Shown here piece after piece: positions 54,667-62,477 of a DNA stretch of 64,000 nucleotides (positions within the stretch are counted from its first letter, which is position 1; each line of letters opens with the position of its first letter). Under the pieces are notes generated by a model, which made no database searches, had not been told where the DNA came from, and saw only the letters and a program-made list of their open reading frames with translations. Both the position numbers and the translations under genes were made by a program. The DNA is from an uncultured Pelagibacteraceae bacterium (GTDB taxonomy: Bacteria; Pseudomonadota; Alphaproteobacteria; Pelagibacterales; Pelagibacteraceae), in NCBI GenBank assembly GCA_902604795.1, contig CACKZV010000001.1:62001-126000 (forward strand). The letters run 5' to 3'.

Positions 54667-55674
54667 ATGACTAACCAAATAATTATTGCCATCGATGCAA
54701 TGGGTGGTGACAATTCACCTAATAAGGTGATTGAAGGTATCAGTATACATTCGAAATCCTCAGAAGATATAATTTATAAAATATTTGGAAACGAAAAATT
54801 GATATCTCCTTTAATTAAAAAATATAATTTATCAAATGATAAGATAAAAATATTTCATACAGATAATATTGTAGAGAATGAGGACACAGCTTTGTCGGCA
54901 GCCAAAAAAGGTAAAGATACAAGTTTATGGCTTGCAGTTGAATCGCTTAAACACGATGCTGCAGATGCTATAGTTTCAGCGGGAAATACTGGTGCACTTT
55001 TCCTAATATCAAAACTAAATTTAAAAATGATTGAAAATATTGATAAGCCCGCTCTATCTGCATTGTGGCCAAGTAAAAAGGGGATGAATGTTGTTTTAGA
55101 CCTAGGTGCAAATATTGATTGTAATTCTAAGAATTTAATTGATTTTTCCATAATGGGGTCTGCATTACTTAAAGCATTATATGAAGATGTTAAGGCAAAC
55201 GTAGCATTGTTAAATATCGGATCTGAAGAGTTAAAAGGTAATGCAATGATAAAAGATACATATCAATTATTAATAGAAAACAAAAATCCTTTGTTTGATT
55301 TTAATGGTTACATAGAAGGTAATCATATAATGGATGGTGATGTTAATGTAATCGTTGCTGATGGATTTACTGGAAATATAGCTCTTAAAACTGCTGAAGG
55401 TACATCAAATTTTATAATAAGCGAACTTAAAAATGCTTTATCATCCTCAATAATTGGTAAATTTTCATCACTATTAAATTTCAATAATTTAAAAAAATTT
55501 AAAAATAAATTAGATCCAAGACTTTATAATGGCGCTATATTACTAGGATTAGATAAGCCAGTGATTAAAAGTCATGGATCTACGGATGCTGTAGGTTTCG
55601 CAAATTCATTAAAAGTTTGTGAAAAAACTATAAGGGGTAAATTAATTGATCAAATTAAAAATAATATTAATTAA
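54667..55674 (+). CDS. plsX: Phosphate acyltransferase PlsX
   Basis: A 335-residue enzyme that turns acyl-ACP into acyl-phosphate for phospholipid synthesis. Landmarks are IAIDAMGGDNSPNKVIEGI, AVSAGNTGALFLISK, GANIDCNSKNLIDFS, ADGFTGNIALKTAEG and KSHGSTDAVGFANSL. Length is standard. In most alphaproteobacteria fabH follows; here ihfA begins one base after the stop codon and fabH is absent from the cluster. Confidence 0.96.
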   Translation: MTNQIIIAIDAMGGDNSPNKVIEGISIHSKSSEDIIYKIFGNEKLISPLIKKYNLSNDKIKIFHTDNIVENEDTALSAAKKGKDTSLWLAVESLKHDAADAIVSAGNTGALFLISKLNLKMIENIDKPALSALWPSKKGMNVVLDLGANIDCNSKNLIDFSIMGSALLKALYEDVKANVALLNIGSEELKGNAMIKDTYQLLIENKNPLFDFNGYIEGNHIMDGDVNVIVADGFTGNIALKTAEGTSNFIISELKNALSSSIIGKFSSLLNFNNLKKFKNKLDPRLYNGAILLGLDKPVIKSHGSTDAVGFANSLKVCEKTIRGKLIDQIKNNIN

Positions 55675-55968
55675 ATGAGAACAAACTTAACAAAAAAAGA
55701 AATTATTAATTCTATATATATGCAGATTGGATTTTCAAAAAAAATTAGTGAAACTTTATTAGAAGATATATTTGAGATTTTGATTAAAAATATTTTAATA
55801 TATAAAAAAGTTAAAATCTCACGATTTGGAACATTTTTTTTACGAAAGAAAAAACAACGAATAGGCAGGAATCCCAAAACTAAAGAAAAAAAAATTATTG
55901 CAGAAAGAAATGTAATTTTATTCAGAGCTTCAAAGGAATTTAAAGAATTTATTAATAAAAATGAATAA
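55675..55968 (+). CDS. ihfA: Integration host factor subunit alpha
   Basis: A 97-residue HU/IHF-family DNA-bending protein. It has LTKKEIINSIYMQIGFSKK, then VKISRFGTFFLRKKKQR and the DNA-wrapping arm tip GRNPKTKEKKII. The arm residues and the position between plsX and a MerR gene both favour IHF-alpha over HU. It overlaps the merR gene by 8 bases. Confidence 0.92.
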   Translation: MRTNLTKKEIINSIYMQIGFSKKISETLLEDIFEILIKNILIYKKVKISRFGTFFLRKKKQRIGRNPKTKEKKIIAERNVILFRASKEFKEFINKNE

Positions 55969-56332
55969 CTTAAAAGAACATAGTAAATACAAAACTATTG
56001 GTGAAGTTGCAAAAATTTTAGATTTAGTTAATAAAAAAAATGGTAAACTATCAACACACACAATTCGTTTTTGGGAAAAAAAATTTCAACAAATTAAACC
56101 AAGACTTTTTAACGGAAACAGAAGATACTATGACGAAAATTCAATAAATATTCTTAGAAAAATTAAATTCTTACTTAAAGATAAAGGTATGACGTTAAAT
56201 GGTGTGAAAAAGGCTCTAAATTCTAATAATTCAGATATTGACGTATTACACAATAACTCTATAAACAGAAAAAATATTATTAAATCCAAGTTAAAAAAAA
56301 TAAAAAAATTAATTATAGATATAAAAAATTAA
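55961..56332 (+). CDS. MerR-family transcriptional regulator
   Basis: A 123-residue regulator with a MerR winged helix at about 9-80: YKTIGEVAKILD, THTIRFWEKKFQQIKPRL and GNRRYYDENSINILRKIK. The C-terminus is a short, Lys-rich helix without a clear ligand domain or metal-binding Cys. The ihfA-merR pair is conserved in alphaproteobacteria, but its target genes are not known. rpmG starts directly after the stop. Confidence 0.88.
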   Translation: MNNLKEHSKYKTIGEVAKILDLVNKKNGKLSTHTIRFWEKKFQQIKPRLFNGNRRYYDENSINILRKIKFLLKDKGMTLNGVKKALNSNNSDIDVLHNNSINRKNIIKSKLKKIKKLIIDIKN

Positions 56333-56524
56333 ATGGCAAAAAAAACTCATGTAAAAGTTAGGTTAGTTCCGGAGCAAAAACCGGATAGTCCTTTTTTTTA
56401 CTATGTTAAAAAACCAGCTGGTGGTGAAAAAGCTAAAGTAAAATTAAAAGCAAAAAAATATAATCCTGCTACAAGAAAACATGAAATTTTTATAGAAAAA
56501 AAACTTCCACCTCATAGCAAGTAG
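56333..56524 (+). CDS. rpmG: 50S ribosomal protein L33
   Basis: A 63-residue protein with the L33 pattern KVRLVPEQKPDSPFFYYVKK and YNPATRKHEIFIEKKL. It is longer than the usual 50-55 residues because of an insert (PAGGEKAKVK). The zinc CxxC motifs are absent, so this is the zinc-free form. Its stop is one base from the convergent chorismate mutase stop. Confidence 0.94.
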   Translation: MAKKTHVKVRLVPEQKPDSPFFYYVKKPAGGEKAKVKLKAKKYNPATRKHEIFIEKKLPPHSK

Positions 56525-56525
56525 T

Positions 56526-56819
56526 CTATTTTTTTTTATTAAAATTTCTACGTTCAAAATCAATATAAGCATAAATCATATTTTTCCAAATTTTATTAGT
56601 AATTTTAGGATCAATATTGTTTTTGATTGATTTATTTTTAATATTTTTAAGAATTATTTTAATTCTCTTCTGATCAACTATTTGGTTTTTTCTTTCTTTA
56701 AGTGCAAGAACCTTTTTGACAAGTTTAGTTCTTATTTTAATTATTTCTATTAACGAATCGTCTAGTTTATCCAATTGTTTTCTTATTTTACTGAGTTTTT
56801 CTTTTTTTAATGGCGACAT
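56526..56819 (-). CDS. Chorismate mutase (AroQ type)
   Basis: A 97-residue all-helical protein. The AroQ pattern is visible as LSKIRKQLDKLDDSLIEII, then KIRTKLVKKVLALKERKN, which place the active-site Arg and Lys residues as in the mutase domain of the P-protein. It converts chorismate to prephenate for Phe and Tyr synthesis. It is a stand-alone domain with a basic C-terminal tail (NFNKKK). The gap to ctaA is 43 bases and divergent. Confidence 0.85.
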   Translation of the reverse strand: MSPLKKEKLSKIRKQLDKLDDSLIEIIKIRTKLVKKVLALKERKNQIVDQKRIKIILKNIKNKSIKNNIDPKITNKIWKNMIYAYIDFERRNFNKKK

Positions 56820-56862
56820 TTATATATTTGGATAATTTAAAAATTATTATATTTATCCATCC

Positions 56863-57894
56863 ATGTATAGTGAAAATCTAAAGGTCAATAATCAAATATC
56901 AATATGGCTTATCAGTATGTTTTGGATTATTTCTGCTATGATTGTTGTTGGTGGTTTAACAAGATTAACTGATTCTGGTTTATCAATCACTCAATGGCAA
57001 TTATTCTCTGGTTTCTTCCCACCACATAATAATTCTCAATGGATTATGTATTTTGATTTATATAAAGAGATACCCGAATTCAAATTACAAAATTACGATA
57101 TGACTATGCAAGAATTTAAAGTTATTTTTTGGTGGGAATGGGCTCATAGATTTATGGGAAGGTTAATAGGTTTAGCTTTTCTAATTCCACTAATATATTT
57201 TACATTTAAAATTAAATTTAAAAAATTATTGAACTTTTATTTCATCTTTACTTTAATATGTTTTCAAGGATTTATAGGTTGGTATATGGTAAGTAGCGGT
57301 TTAATTGATAGAGTTGATGTTAGTCATTTTAGATTATCTATACATTTATTAGTAGCATTTCTTATTTTATCTTTAATTTTTTGGAGTTATTTAAAAATAA
57401 AAGTAAAAAACAACTTTCAAAATACAATAAATATAATATTCCCACTGAGTTTTCTTTTATTAGTCTTTTTACAAATTTCTATTGGTGCTTTAGTTTCGGG
57501 AATGGATGCGGGTAAAATTTATAATTCTTGGCCGTTAATGGGTAACTCAATTTTTCCAAATGATAATAATCTTGCAAACTTGTTTAAATTAAGCGCTTTT
57601 AGTGATCCTTCTTTGGTACAATTTATTCATAGAAAGTTAGCTTATTTAATAGGATTATTTTATCTGTATTTATTATTTTATATTTATATTAATAAAAAGA
57701 CTGATTTATATAAATCCGTAAATATTTTAGGATTTTTTATAATTCTACAGATTGTCTTAGGAATTTTTACTTTATTATATGGTGCACAGATATTCATTGC
57801 ATCTATGCACCAAATAAGTTCTATTTTTTTAGTAGCTTCTTGTATCTACTTTTTATTCATAAATACGAGATCTAACTTACAGCTTTCAAGCTAG
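56863..57894 (+). CDS. ctaA: Heme A synthase
   Basis: A 343-residue CtaA (COX15-type) membrane enzyme with about eight helices that oxidises haem O to haem A for cytochrome oxidase. The start SIWLISMFWIISAMIVVGGLTRLTDSG spans the first helix and the family signature. Haem His residues are in WEWAHRFMGRLIG, SHFRLSIHLLVAF, VQFIHRKLAYLIG and ASMHQISSIF. Its 3' end overlaps the convergent MetY-type gene by 23 bases, the longest convergent overlap here. Confidence 0.95.
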   Translation: MYSENLKVNNQISIWLISMFWIISAMIVVGGLTRLTDSGLSITQWQLFSGFFPPHNNSQWIMYFDLYKEIPEFKLQNYDMTMQEFKVIFWWEWAHRFMGRLIGLAFLIPLIYFTFKIKFKKLLNFYFIFTLICFQGFIGWYMVSSGLIDRVDVSHFRLSIHLLVAFLILSLIFWSYLKIKVKNNFQNTINIIFPLSFLLLVFLQISIGALVSGMDAGKIYNSWPLMGNSIFPNDNNLANLFKLSAFSDPSLVQFIHRKLAYLIGLFYLYLLFYIYINKKTDLYKSVNILGFFIILQIVLGIFTLLYGAQIFIASMHQISSIFLVASCIYFLFINTRSNLQLSS

Positions 57895-59197
57895 GTTTTC
57901 CTGAAGCTCCTAAAGCTTGATCTAGATCAGCTATAATATCATCCGGGTGTTCAATACCAATGGACAATCTTACATACCCTGGTGTTACACCTGCAGCTAG
58001 TAGTTCTTCCTCAGTTAATTGGCTGTGTGTAGTAGTTGCTGGATGTATAGCTAAACTTCTTGCATCTCCTATATTTGCAACATGGTAAAACATTTTAAGA
58101 GACTCTATAAACTTTTTACCAGCCTGAACACCGCCTTTAACCTCAATACCAACTAGTGCTCCATTTCCACCTTTCATATATTTTTTAGATCTTTCACCAA
58201 TCTCACCTTTATGAAGAGTAGGATAGATAACTCTTTCAACATTTTTATGTTTTTGTAAAAAAGCAACAGCTTTTTCAGCATTTGAGCAATGTTGTTTCAT
58301 TCTTAATGGAACAGTTTCTAGACCTTGAATTATACCCCAAGCGTTATCGGGTGCTAAGGGTGCTCCTAAATCTCTTAACAAACACACTCTGGCTCTTACT
58401 GCGAATGAAACATTTGCGCCTGTTAATTGAGGTACAACCTCACCCCATTTTGCACCACCATAACTTGCATCTGGCTCATTAAATAATGGTTGTCTTTTAG
58501 GATCTTTTGTCCAATCAAAATTACCACCATCAACAAGAGCTCCACCAATTACAGTTCCGTGTCCTCCAATGAATTTTGTAAGTGAGTGAACTACAACCGC
58601 TGCGCCATGCTCTAAAGGCTTGCAAATAACGGGAGCTGCTGTGTTGTCCATAATAAGTGGAATATTATGTTTTCTTCCAATATCCGAAACTTCTTTTATT
58701 GGAAATACTCTCAAATATGGATTTGGTAAAGTTTCTGCATAAAAACACCTTGTCTTATCGTCTATTAATTTTTCAAAATTACTTGGATCTGATGGATCTG
58801 CGTATCTACATTCGATACCTAATTTTTTAAGTGTGTGAGTGAATAGGTTAACTGTTCCACCATATAAATCAGTTGAACTAATAAAATTATCACCTGATTG
58901 ACACACATTCATTATAGCAAATGTTGATGCTGCTTGTCCTGAACCAACGGTTACAGCTGCAAGCCCACCCTCAAGAGCTGCAACTCTTTTTTCAAGTACA
59001 TCATTTGTTGGATTCATTATTCTTGTGTATATGTTTCCAAATTCTTTTAGTGCAAATAAATTTGCAGCATGATCAGTATCATTAAATTGATATGATGTTG
59101 TTCTATATAGCGGTACTGCTACTGCTGTTGTAGCTGGATCGCTTCTGTAATCTCCGCCATGTAATGCAATTGTTTCTGGATGTTTATTTTTGGTCAT
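57872..59197 (-). CDS. metY: O-acetylhomoserine sulfhydrylase-type PLP enzyme (second copy)
   Basis: A 441-residue Cys/Met-metabolism PLP enzyme of the MetY class. It starts PETIALHGGDYRSDPATTAVAVPLYRTTSY-like across residues 7-36. The PLP Lys lies in VHSLTKFIGGHGT, and other landmarks are YTRIMNPTNDVLEKRVAALEGG, GSGQAAS and SLAIHPATTTHSQL. It would make homocysteine from O-acetylhomoserine and sulfide or methanethiol. AAGGG before the ATG is a good ribosome binding site. It is a diverged paralog of the gene at 60074 and lies 61 bases after the hydrolase gene. A methionine gamma-lyase activity is possible. Confidence 0.88.
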   Translation of the reverse strand: MTKNKHPETIALHGGDYRSDPATTAVAVPLYRTTSYQFNDTDHAANLFALKEFGNIYTRIMNPTNDVLEKRVAALEGGLAAVTVGSGQAASTFAIMNVCQSGDNFISSTDLYGGTVNLFTHTLKKLGIECRYADPSDPSNFEKLIDDKTRCFYAETLPNPYLRVFPIKEVSDIGRKHNIPLIMDNTAAPVICKPLEHGAAVVVHSLTKFIGGHGTVIGGALVDGGNFDWTKDPKRQPLFNEPDASYGGAKWGEVVPQLTGANVSFAVRARVCLLRDLGAPLAPDNAWGIIQGLETVPLRMKQHCSNAEKAVAFLQKHKNVERVIYPTLHKGEIGERSKKYMKGGNGALVGIEVKGGVQAGKKFIESLKMFYHVANIGDARSLAIHPATTTHSQLTEEELLAAGVTPGYVRLSIGIEHPDDIIADLDQALGASGKPSLKAVS

Positions 59198-59230
59198 ATT
59201 TTCCCTTCTGTTTAAAAATGTATTAAACTA

Positions 59231-59268
59231 AAATGAAAAAATACAATCAAGCTTAAATTTAACTTGAT
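59231..59268 (-). terminator. Weak terminator-like hairpin after the hydrolase gene
   Basis: On the minus strand a 6-bp stem (ATCAAG with CTTGAT, 59268-59246) overlaps the hydrolase stop codon and is followed by a T-rich run (TGTATTTTTTCATTT). It could partly separate the metY-hydrolase unit from the second MetY gene. The stem is short and AT-rich, so confidence is low. Confidence 0.35.
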
Positions 59269-60077
59269 AATGGAGGATAATTTGTGGTTATAAATTTTTT
59301 AAGTACAGTTAATACTCTATCAGCTTCCTCTAATAACATCATGTGACCACAGTTATCAATTATATCAACTTGACTACCATCTATTAATGAAGCTAATTTT
59401 TTTCCCTCTTTAACTGGGCACATTTTATCGTCAGTTGCTAAAATCGATAGGGTAGGACATTTTATTTTTTTAGCTGCTTCAAATCCATTTTTATAATTAT
59501 CACAAGCTCTAAAATCTACACCTAATGTATTCTGTATTGTTCTAGATTTTGCAAGCATTGTTCCTGTGTTGATATGATAAAGGCCAGGTACTGGATGACC
59601 ACCAAAATGACCTGCTGGACCATGAGCCCAATCCATCATTAAATCTACTGCTTTTGGATCATTATTTTCTGCTAGTGAAAGCAGTTCTGGGTTCATTGGT
59701 ATTGCGCCAGCTCCACCCATTAAACTAAGAGTTTTAATTTTATCTGGATACCTTGATGTGCACTCTACTGTAACTAAACAACCTTGAGAATGACCTACTA
59801 AAGAAGCTTCTTTATGACCAACTGCATCAATTACATCATTCACCCAGTCTGCCATTTGCTCAATTGATTTAAGACTGTCTCCGCTTGACAAACCATGTCC
59901 TGGAAGATCTATTGCTAGAGCATTATATCCATGGAAAGCAAAGTATCTTGTTTGCAGTACCCAAGTCATATGGGTTAGTCCACTTCCATGAACGAAAATA
60001 ATTAAAGGTTTTTTTTTATCAAACGGTCTTCCACCAGTTGACGCAAAAACTTCATGATTATTTACTTTAAACTTCAT
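59259..60077 (-). CDS. Alpha/beta hydrolase between two MetY-type genes
   Basis: A 272-residue alpha/beta hydrolase without a signal peptide. The oxyanion region is IFVHGSGLTHMTW, the nucleophile Ser is in VGHSQGCLV, the acid is Asp in LATDDKMCP and the catalytic His is in DNCGHMMLLEEAD. Its ATG overlaps the stop of the upstream metY copy as ATGA, so expression is coupled to sulfur amino acid synthesis. It is shorter than MetX homoserine acetyltransferases and lacks their typical motifs, so a thioester or ester hydrolase role is as likely. Confidence 0.85.
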   Translation of the reverse strand: MKFKVNNHEVFASTGGRPFDKKKPLIIFVHGSGLTHMTWVLQTRYFAFHGYNALAIDLPGHGLSSGDSLKSIEQMADWVNDVIDAVGHKEASLVGHSQGCLVTVECTSRYPDKIKTLSLMGGAGAIPMNPELLSLAENNDPKAVDLMMDWAHGPAGHFGGHPVPGLYHINTGTMLAKSRTIQNTLGVDFRACDNYKNGFEAAKKIKCPTLSILATDDKMCPVKEGKKLASLIDGSQVDIIDNCGHMMLLEEADRVLTVLKKFITTNYPPLSS

Positions 60078-61405
60078 TGATTTGATACAAGTCTTGGTTT
60101 TCTTGCAGCTCTGAAACCAATCTCGAAATCATTTTTTATATCATCAATGTCTTCAATACCTACAGACAATCTAATCATGTCATGTGATAAACCTGCAAAT
60201 TTCAAAGTAGCTTCATCCATTTGAGAATGAGTTCCAGATGCAGGATGTATAACTAGAGTTCTTGTATCACCAACATTTGCTAAATGTGATGCTAATTTAA
60301 CATTATTTATAAATGCAACTCCAGCATCTTTTCCACCTTTAATACCAAATGCGATCATTGAACCTCTTCCATTAGGTAAAAGTTTTTTTGCTAATTCATG
60401 ATCAGGATGATCTGGTACACTTGGATGAGATACCCATGCAACACTTTCGTGGTTAGATAAATATTTAACCATTTCTTCGGCATTTGAACAATGTTTCTTC
60501 ATTCTTACAGATAAAGTTTCTATTCCTTGTAGAACATTCCAAGCATTTTGAGGACTTAAACAAGGACCAAAGTCTCTCATACCTTCAGCTCTAGCCTTCA
60601 TAGTAAAAGCTGTTGGACCAAATTCTTCAGCAAAAGATAAACCATGATATCCTTCATATGGTTTTGTCATAGTTGGAAATTTATCGTTTTGCATCCAATC
60701 AAATTTTCCACCTTCAACTAATATTCCTGCCATTGAAGATCCATGTCCAGCCATCCATTTTGTTAGTGAGTGAATTACTATATCAGCTCCATGCTCAAAC
60801 GGTTTACATAAGTAAGGAGTTTGATAAGTTGCATCAACCATCAATGGAATACCAGCATCATGAGCAATTTTCGCAATTTCAGGCATGTTCATTATTTCGT
60901 TACCTGGATTTCCAACAAGTTCTCCAAAAATACCTTTTGTGTTCTTTTGAATTGCTTTTTTAAATCCTTCGGTATCTCTTGGTTTAACAAATGTACATTT
61001 AATTCCAAATTTAGGTAAGGTTAATCTAAATAAGTTTACAGTGCCTCCATAAAGTTGAGATGATACGACTAAATGATCACCTGCTTCACATAATGTCATT
61101 ACTGTTAAAAATATTGCACTCATTCCCGATGATGTAGCTAATGCTGCTGTACCACCCTCAAGTGAAGCAACTCTTTCTTCTAATACTCCAACAGTTGGAT
61201 TTGAAATCCTACTATAAATATGCCCACCTCTTTCTAAATTAAAAAGAGCAGCTGCATGATCGACATCATCAAAAAGGTATGATGTGGTTTGATATATTGG
61301 TACTTGTCTTGAGCCAGCATTTTTGTGCGGCTGATAACCCGCATGTAAACTAAGGGTATCAAATTTATAAGTATTTGGTTTCAATTCTTTTTTTTTATCA
61401 GTCAT
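60074..61405 (-). CDS. metY: O-acetylhomoserine sulfhydrylase-type PLP enzyme (first copy)
   Basis: A 443-residue PLP enzyme of the MetY class. It has FDTLSLHAGYQPHKN, QVPIYQTTSYLFDDVDHAA, HIYSRISNPTVGVLEERVA, VIHSLTKWMAGHGSSM with the PLP Lys, and RTLVIHPASGTHSQM. It is the first gene of a leftward unit with the alpha/beta hydrolase. AGGAG (61414-61410) is a proper ribosome binding site. Divergence from its paralog at 57872 is substantial, so the two may use different acceptors or sulfur donors. Confidence 0.88.
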   Translation of the reverse strand: MTDKKKELKPNTYKFDTLSLHAGYQPHKNAGSRQVPIYQTTSYLFDDVDHAAALFNLERGGHIYSRISNPTVGVLEERVASLEGGTAALATSSGMSAIFLTVMTLCEAGDHLVVSSQLYGGTVNLFRLTLPKFGIKCTFVKPRDTEGFKKAIQKNTKGIFGELVGNPGNEIMNMPEIAKIAHDAGIPLMVDATYQTPYLCKPFEHGADIVIHSLTKWMAGHGSSMAGILVEGGKFDWMQNDKFPTMTKPYEGYHGLSFAEEFGPTAFTMKARAEGMRDFGPCLSPQNAWNVLQGIETLSVRMKKHCSNAEEMVKYLSNHESVAWVSHPSVPDHPDHELAKKLLPNGRGSMIAFGIKGGKDAGVAFINNVKLASHLANVGDTRTLVIHPASGTHSQMDEATLKFAGLSHDMIRLSVGIEDIDDIKNDFEIGFRAARKPRLVSNQ

Positions 61406-61418
61406 TAGGCTCCTATAA

Positions 61419-61448
61419 TTTATAATATTGTGAATACGTTTTTATCAA
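61419..61448 (-). promoter_or_regulatory. Predicted promoter for the metY-hydrolase unit
   Basis: On the minus strand, TTGATA (61448-61443) and TTATAA (61425-61420; or TATAAA one base later) are 17-18 bases apart. The predicted start is about 10 bases before the AGGAG ribosome binding site, so the leader would be very short. That leaves no space for a riboswitch in this transcript. Confidence 0.5.
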
Positions 61449-61513
61449 CGTTATTATTACTAATAAATGGTCATAATTCAATCAACCATTCAGTCCAACT
61501 AAAATATAATAAT

Positions 61514-61542
61514 TTGACAATATATGTAATTATAAGTATTAA
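61514..61542 (+). promoter_or_regulatory. Strong promoter for rplM-rpsI
   Basis: A perfect -35 TTGACA (61514-61519) lies exactly 17 bases before TATTAA (61537-61542, 4/6 match to the -10). The start site should fall at about 61547-61549, only 4-6 bases before the rplM ATG at 61553. There is no Shine-Dalgarno sequence. This predicts a leaderless or nearly leaderless ribosomal protein mRNA. Confidence 0.65.
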
Positions 61543-61552
61543 TCCCGCATTC

Positions 61553-62011
61553 ATGACAAAGTTTGTTAAAAAAGACGAGATAAATAGCGAATGGTTTGAG
61601 ATCGATGCTAAAGGAGCGGTTGTCGGTAGACTAGCAACGGTTGTATCAAAAATTATAAGGGGGAAGAATAAAACAACATATACACCACACATGGATCATG
61701 GAGATTTTGTTGTTATTAAAAATGTAGACCAAATTAAATTTACGGGAAATAAATTTCAAAATAAAAAATATTACAGACACACAGGATACCCTGGTGGAAT
61801 TAAAGAAATAACACCTGAAAAATTGAGTGAAAAAAAACCAGGTGAAGTTTTAAAGTTAGCTGTTAAAAGAATGTTGCCTTCAGGTGCACTAGGAAAAAAA
61901 CAATTAACTAAACTAAAAATTTATTCTGGAGAAGAACACCCTCACACTGCTCAAAATCCAAAAATAATTGAAATCAGTAAGCTTAATCAAAAAAACGTTG
62001 TAAGAAATTAA
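61553..62011 (+). CDS. rplM: 50S ribosomal protein L13
   Basis: A 152-residue L13. The family core includes WFEIDAKGAVVGRLATVVS, HMDHGDFVVIKN, YYRHTGYPGGIKEIT, AVKRMLPSGALGKKQL and YSGEEHPHTAQNP. The frame stays open for another 41 codons upstream, but those residues are not L13-like and the -10 and -35 of its promoter lie inside them; the start MTKFVKKDEIN at 61553 is the right one. rpsI follows one base after the stop. Confidence 0.97.
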   Translation: MTKFVKKDEINSEWFEIDAKGAVVGRLATVVSKIIRGKNKTTYTPHMDHGDFVVIKNVDQIKFTGNKFQNKKYYRHTGYPGGIKEITPEKLSEKKPGEVLKLAVKRMLPSGALGKKQLTKLKIYSGEEHPHTAQNPKIIEISKLNQKNVVRN

Positions 62012-62012
62012 T

Positions 62013-62444
62013 ATGGAAACCTCCCAAACATCTACACCAAAAGTAAAATTAGACTTTAAAGATAGTAAATACGCAACTGGAAGAAGAAAAAAATCTGTAG
62101 CTAAAGTCTGGTTAAAAAAAGGTTCAGGAAAATTTTATGTAAATGGTAAATCTTTAAACGACTATTTTCCAAGAGCTAATCACGTAATGCAAATTTTAAG
62201 ACCTTTTGAAATTATAAACCAGTCAACAGATTACGATGTTAGATCTAAAGTTGTAGGTGGAGGACAAACTGGTCAAGCTGGTGCTTTAGTACACGGTATT
62301 TCAAGAGCTTTATTAAAATTTGATGAAACTTTAAAATCAACCTTACGTAAAGAAAAACTTACAACAAGAGATTCAAGATCTGTTGAGAGAAAAAAACCTG
62401 GTAGAGCAAAAGCTAGAAAAAGCTACCAATTTTCTAAAAGATAA
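62013..62444 (+). CDS. rpsI: 30S ribosomal protein S9
   Basis: A 143-residue S9. After a short extra N-terminal arm (about 20 residues) it shows YATGRRKKSVAKVWLKKGSG, FYVNGKSLNDYFPR, GGGQTGQAGALVHGISRALL and the basic C-terminus ending YQFSKR, which reaches the P-site tRNA. The rplM-rpsI pair is almost universal, followed here by argC 33 bases downstream, as in other alphaproteobacteria. Confidence 0.97.
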   Translation: METSQTSTPKVKLDFKDSKYATGRRKKSVAKVWLKKGSGKFYVNGKSLNDYFPRANHVMQILRPFEIINQSTDYDVRSKVVGGGQTGQAGALVHGISRALLKFDETLKSTLRKEKLTTRDSRSVERKKPGRAKARKSYQFSKR

Positions 62445-62477
62445 TTTCTTTTTAAATTTCAACTGTTATATTAAATT

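Noticed and set aside
59198..59258. Possible H-type pseudoknot before the second metY-type gene
   Set aside because: TGTATT/AATACA and GTTT/AAAC can be drawn as a pseudoknot with a U-rich loop next to the ribosome binding site. Stems are short and all AT, so chance is likely, and the conserved SAM-binding bases could not be confirmed.
61406..61520. Possible SAM-responsive riboswitch (SAM-II/SAM-V type) upstream of the metY-hydrolase unit
   Set aside because: SAM-V is known before metY in SAR11 relatives, so I looked for it. The GATAAA element here belongs to a -35 (TTGATA) of a promoter only about 30 bases from the ATG, and no loop is complementary to the AGGAG region. A covariance-model search (Rfam SAM-II and SAM-V) would settle it.
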